Assembly (NCBI GenBank): GCA_001939145.1
Contig: LSRX01000133.1
Coordinates: 939,693 to 1,003,692 of the forward strand
Length of the DNA: 64,000 nucleotides
Direction: 5' to 3'
Source of the DNA: Symbiodinium microadriaticum
Lineage: Eukaryota; Sar; Dinophyceae; Suessiales; Symbiodiniaceae
The translations under genes and the position numbers were made by a program. Every line of letters starts with the position of its first letter. Within the stretch, counting starts at the first letter, position 1. Below the pieces are notes generated by a model. It was not told the origin of the DNA, did no database searches, and saw only the letters and a program-made list of their open reading frames with translations. Positions 63,961 through 64,000 of this stretch are shown one piece after another.

Positions 63961-64000
63961 GAGCTCAGCTTGGTCACCAGCCCTGAACCCTGACCCTAAC

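Overview
This is a stretch of nuclear genome from a eukaryote, most likely a dinoflagellate of the Suessiales/Symbiodiniaceae type. The evidence is the plant-type telomere-like heptamer TTTAGGG/CCCTAAA scattered through almost every non-coding stretch, a Ty1/copia element of the kind I associate with Symbiodinium-like genomes, tandem near-identical gene copies, a probable GC-AG intron and no operon-like layout. The genus is inferred, not shown. The window is a draft scaffold: there is a 384-base N gap (30737-31120) and there are four single-N joins (16313, 29068, 34761, 41092). Two of those joins are flanked by repeated sequence that looks like unmerged contig overlap.

Layout. 1-7263 is gene-poor degenerate telomere-like repeat with small palindromic MITE-like elements. 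7264-15934 is a complete, apparently young Ty1/copia retrotransposon: two 214-bp LTRs that look identical by eye, a GGGTT target duplication inside a TTTAGGG tract, a Gag-protease ORF, an extra ORF with SAP-like and ExoX-C-like segments, and a 1660-residue Pol that carries a 2OG-Fe(II)-dioxygenase-like domain ahead of integrase, RT and RNase H. 15935-24360 is repeats and microsatellites. 24363-26331 (minus) is an unrecognised helical-repeat protein gene with one reading-frame break. 26530-30390 is repeat-rich. 30393-33273 (minus) holds a MULE-like transposase gene and an unrecognised ORF broken by the gap. 34762-37578 repeats 31944-34760 across a single N. 37580-45700 is repeats, including 19 perfect copies of a 28-bp higher-order telomere-like unit. 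45710-52655 is a head-to-tail pair of genes (minus) for a membrane-anchored solute-binding-protein (SBP_bac_5) homologue whose lobes are in swapped order. 52660-54650 holds possible exon and gene remnants. 55908-62947 (minus) is a LINE-type retrotransposon with an acidic ORF1, endonuclease, reverse transcriptase, C2H2-like fingers, an unknown +1-frame ORF, a USP-type deubiquitinase domain and a short coiled-coil ORF. 63708-63960 (minus) may be the last exon of an MFS-type transporter.

The most unusual content is in the retroelements (dioxygenase-like domain in one, USP domain in the other, both with long regions open in two frames), the lobe-swapped solute-binding genes, and the behaviour of the telomere-like repeats, which form a homogeneous 28-bp array, interrupt a MITE, host a copia insertion and replace sequence in one of two tandem gene copies. 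Domain calls are by eye; no searches were run.
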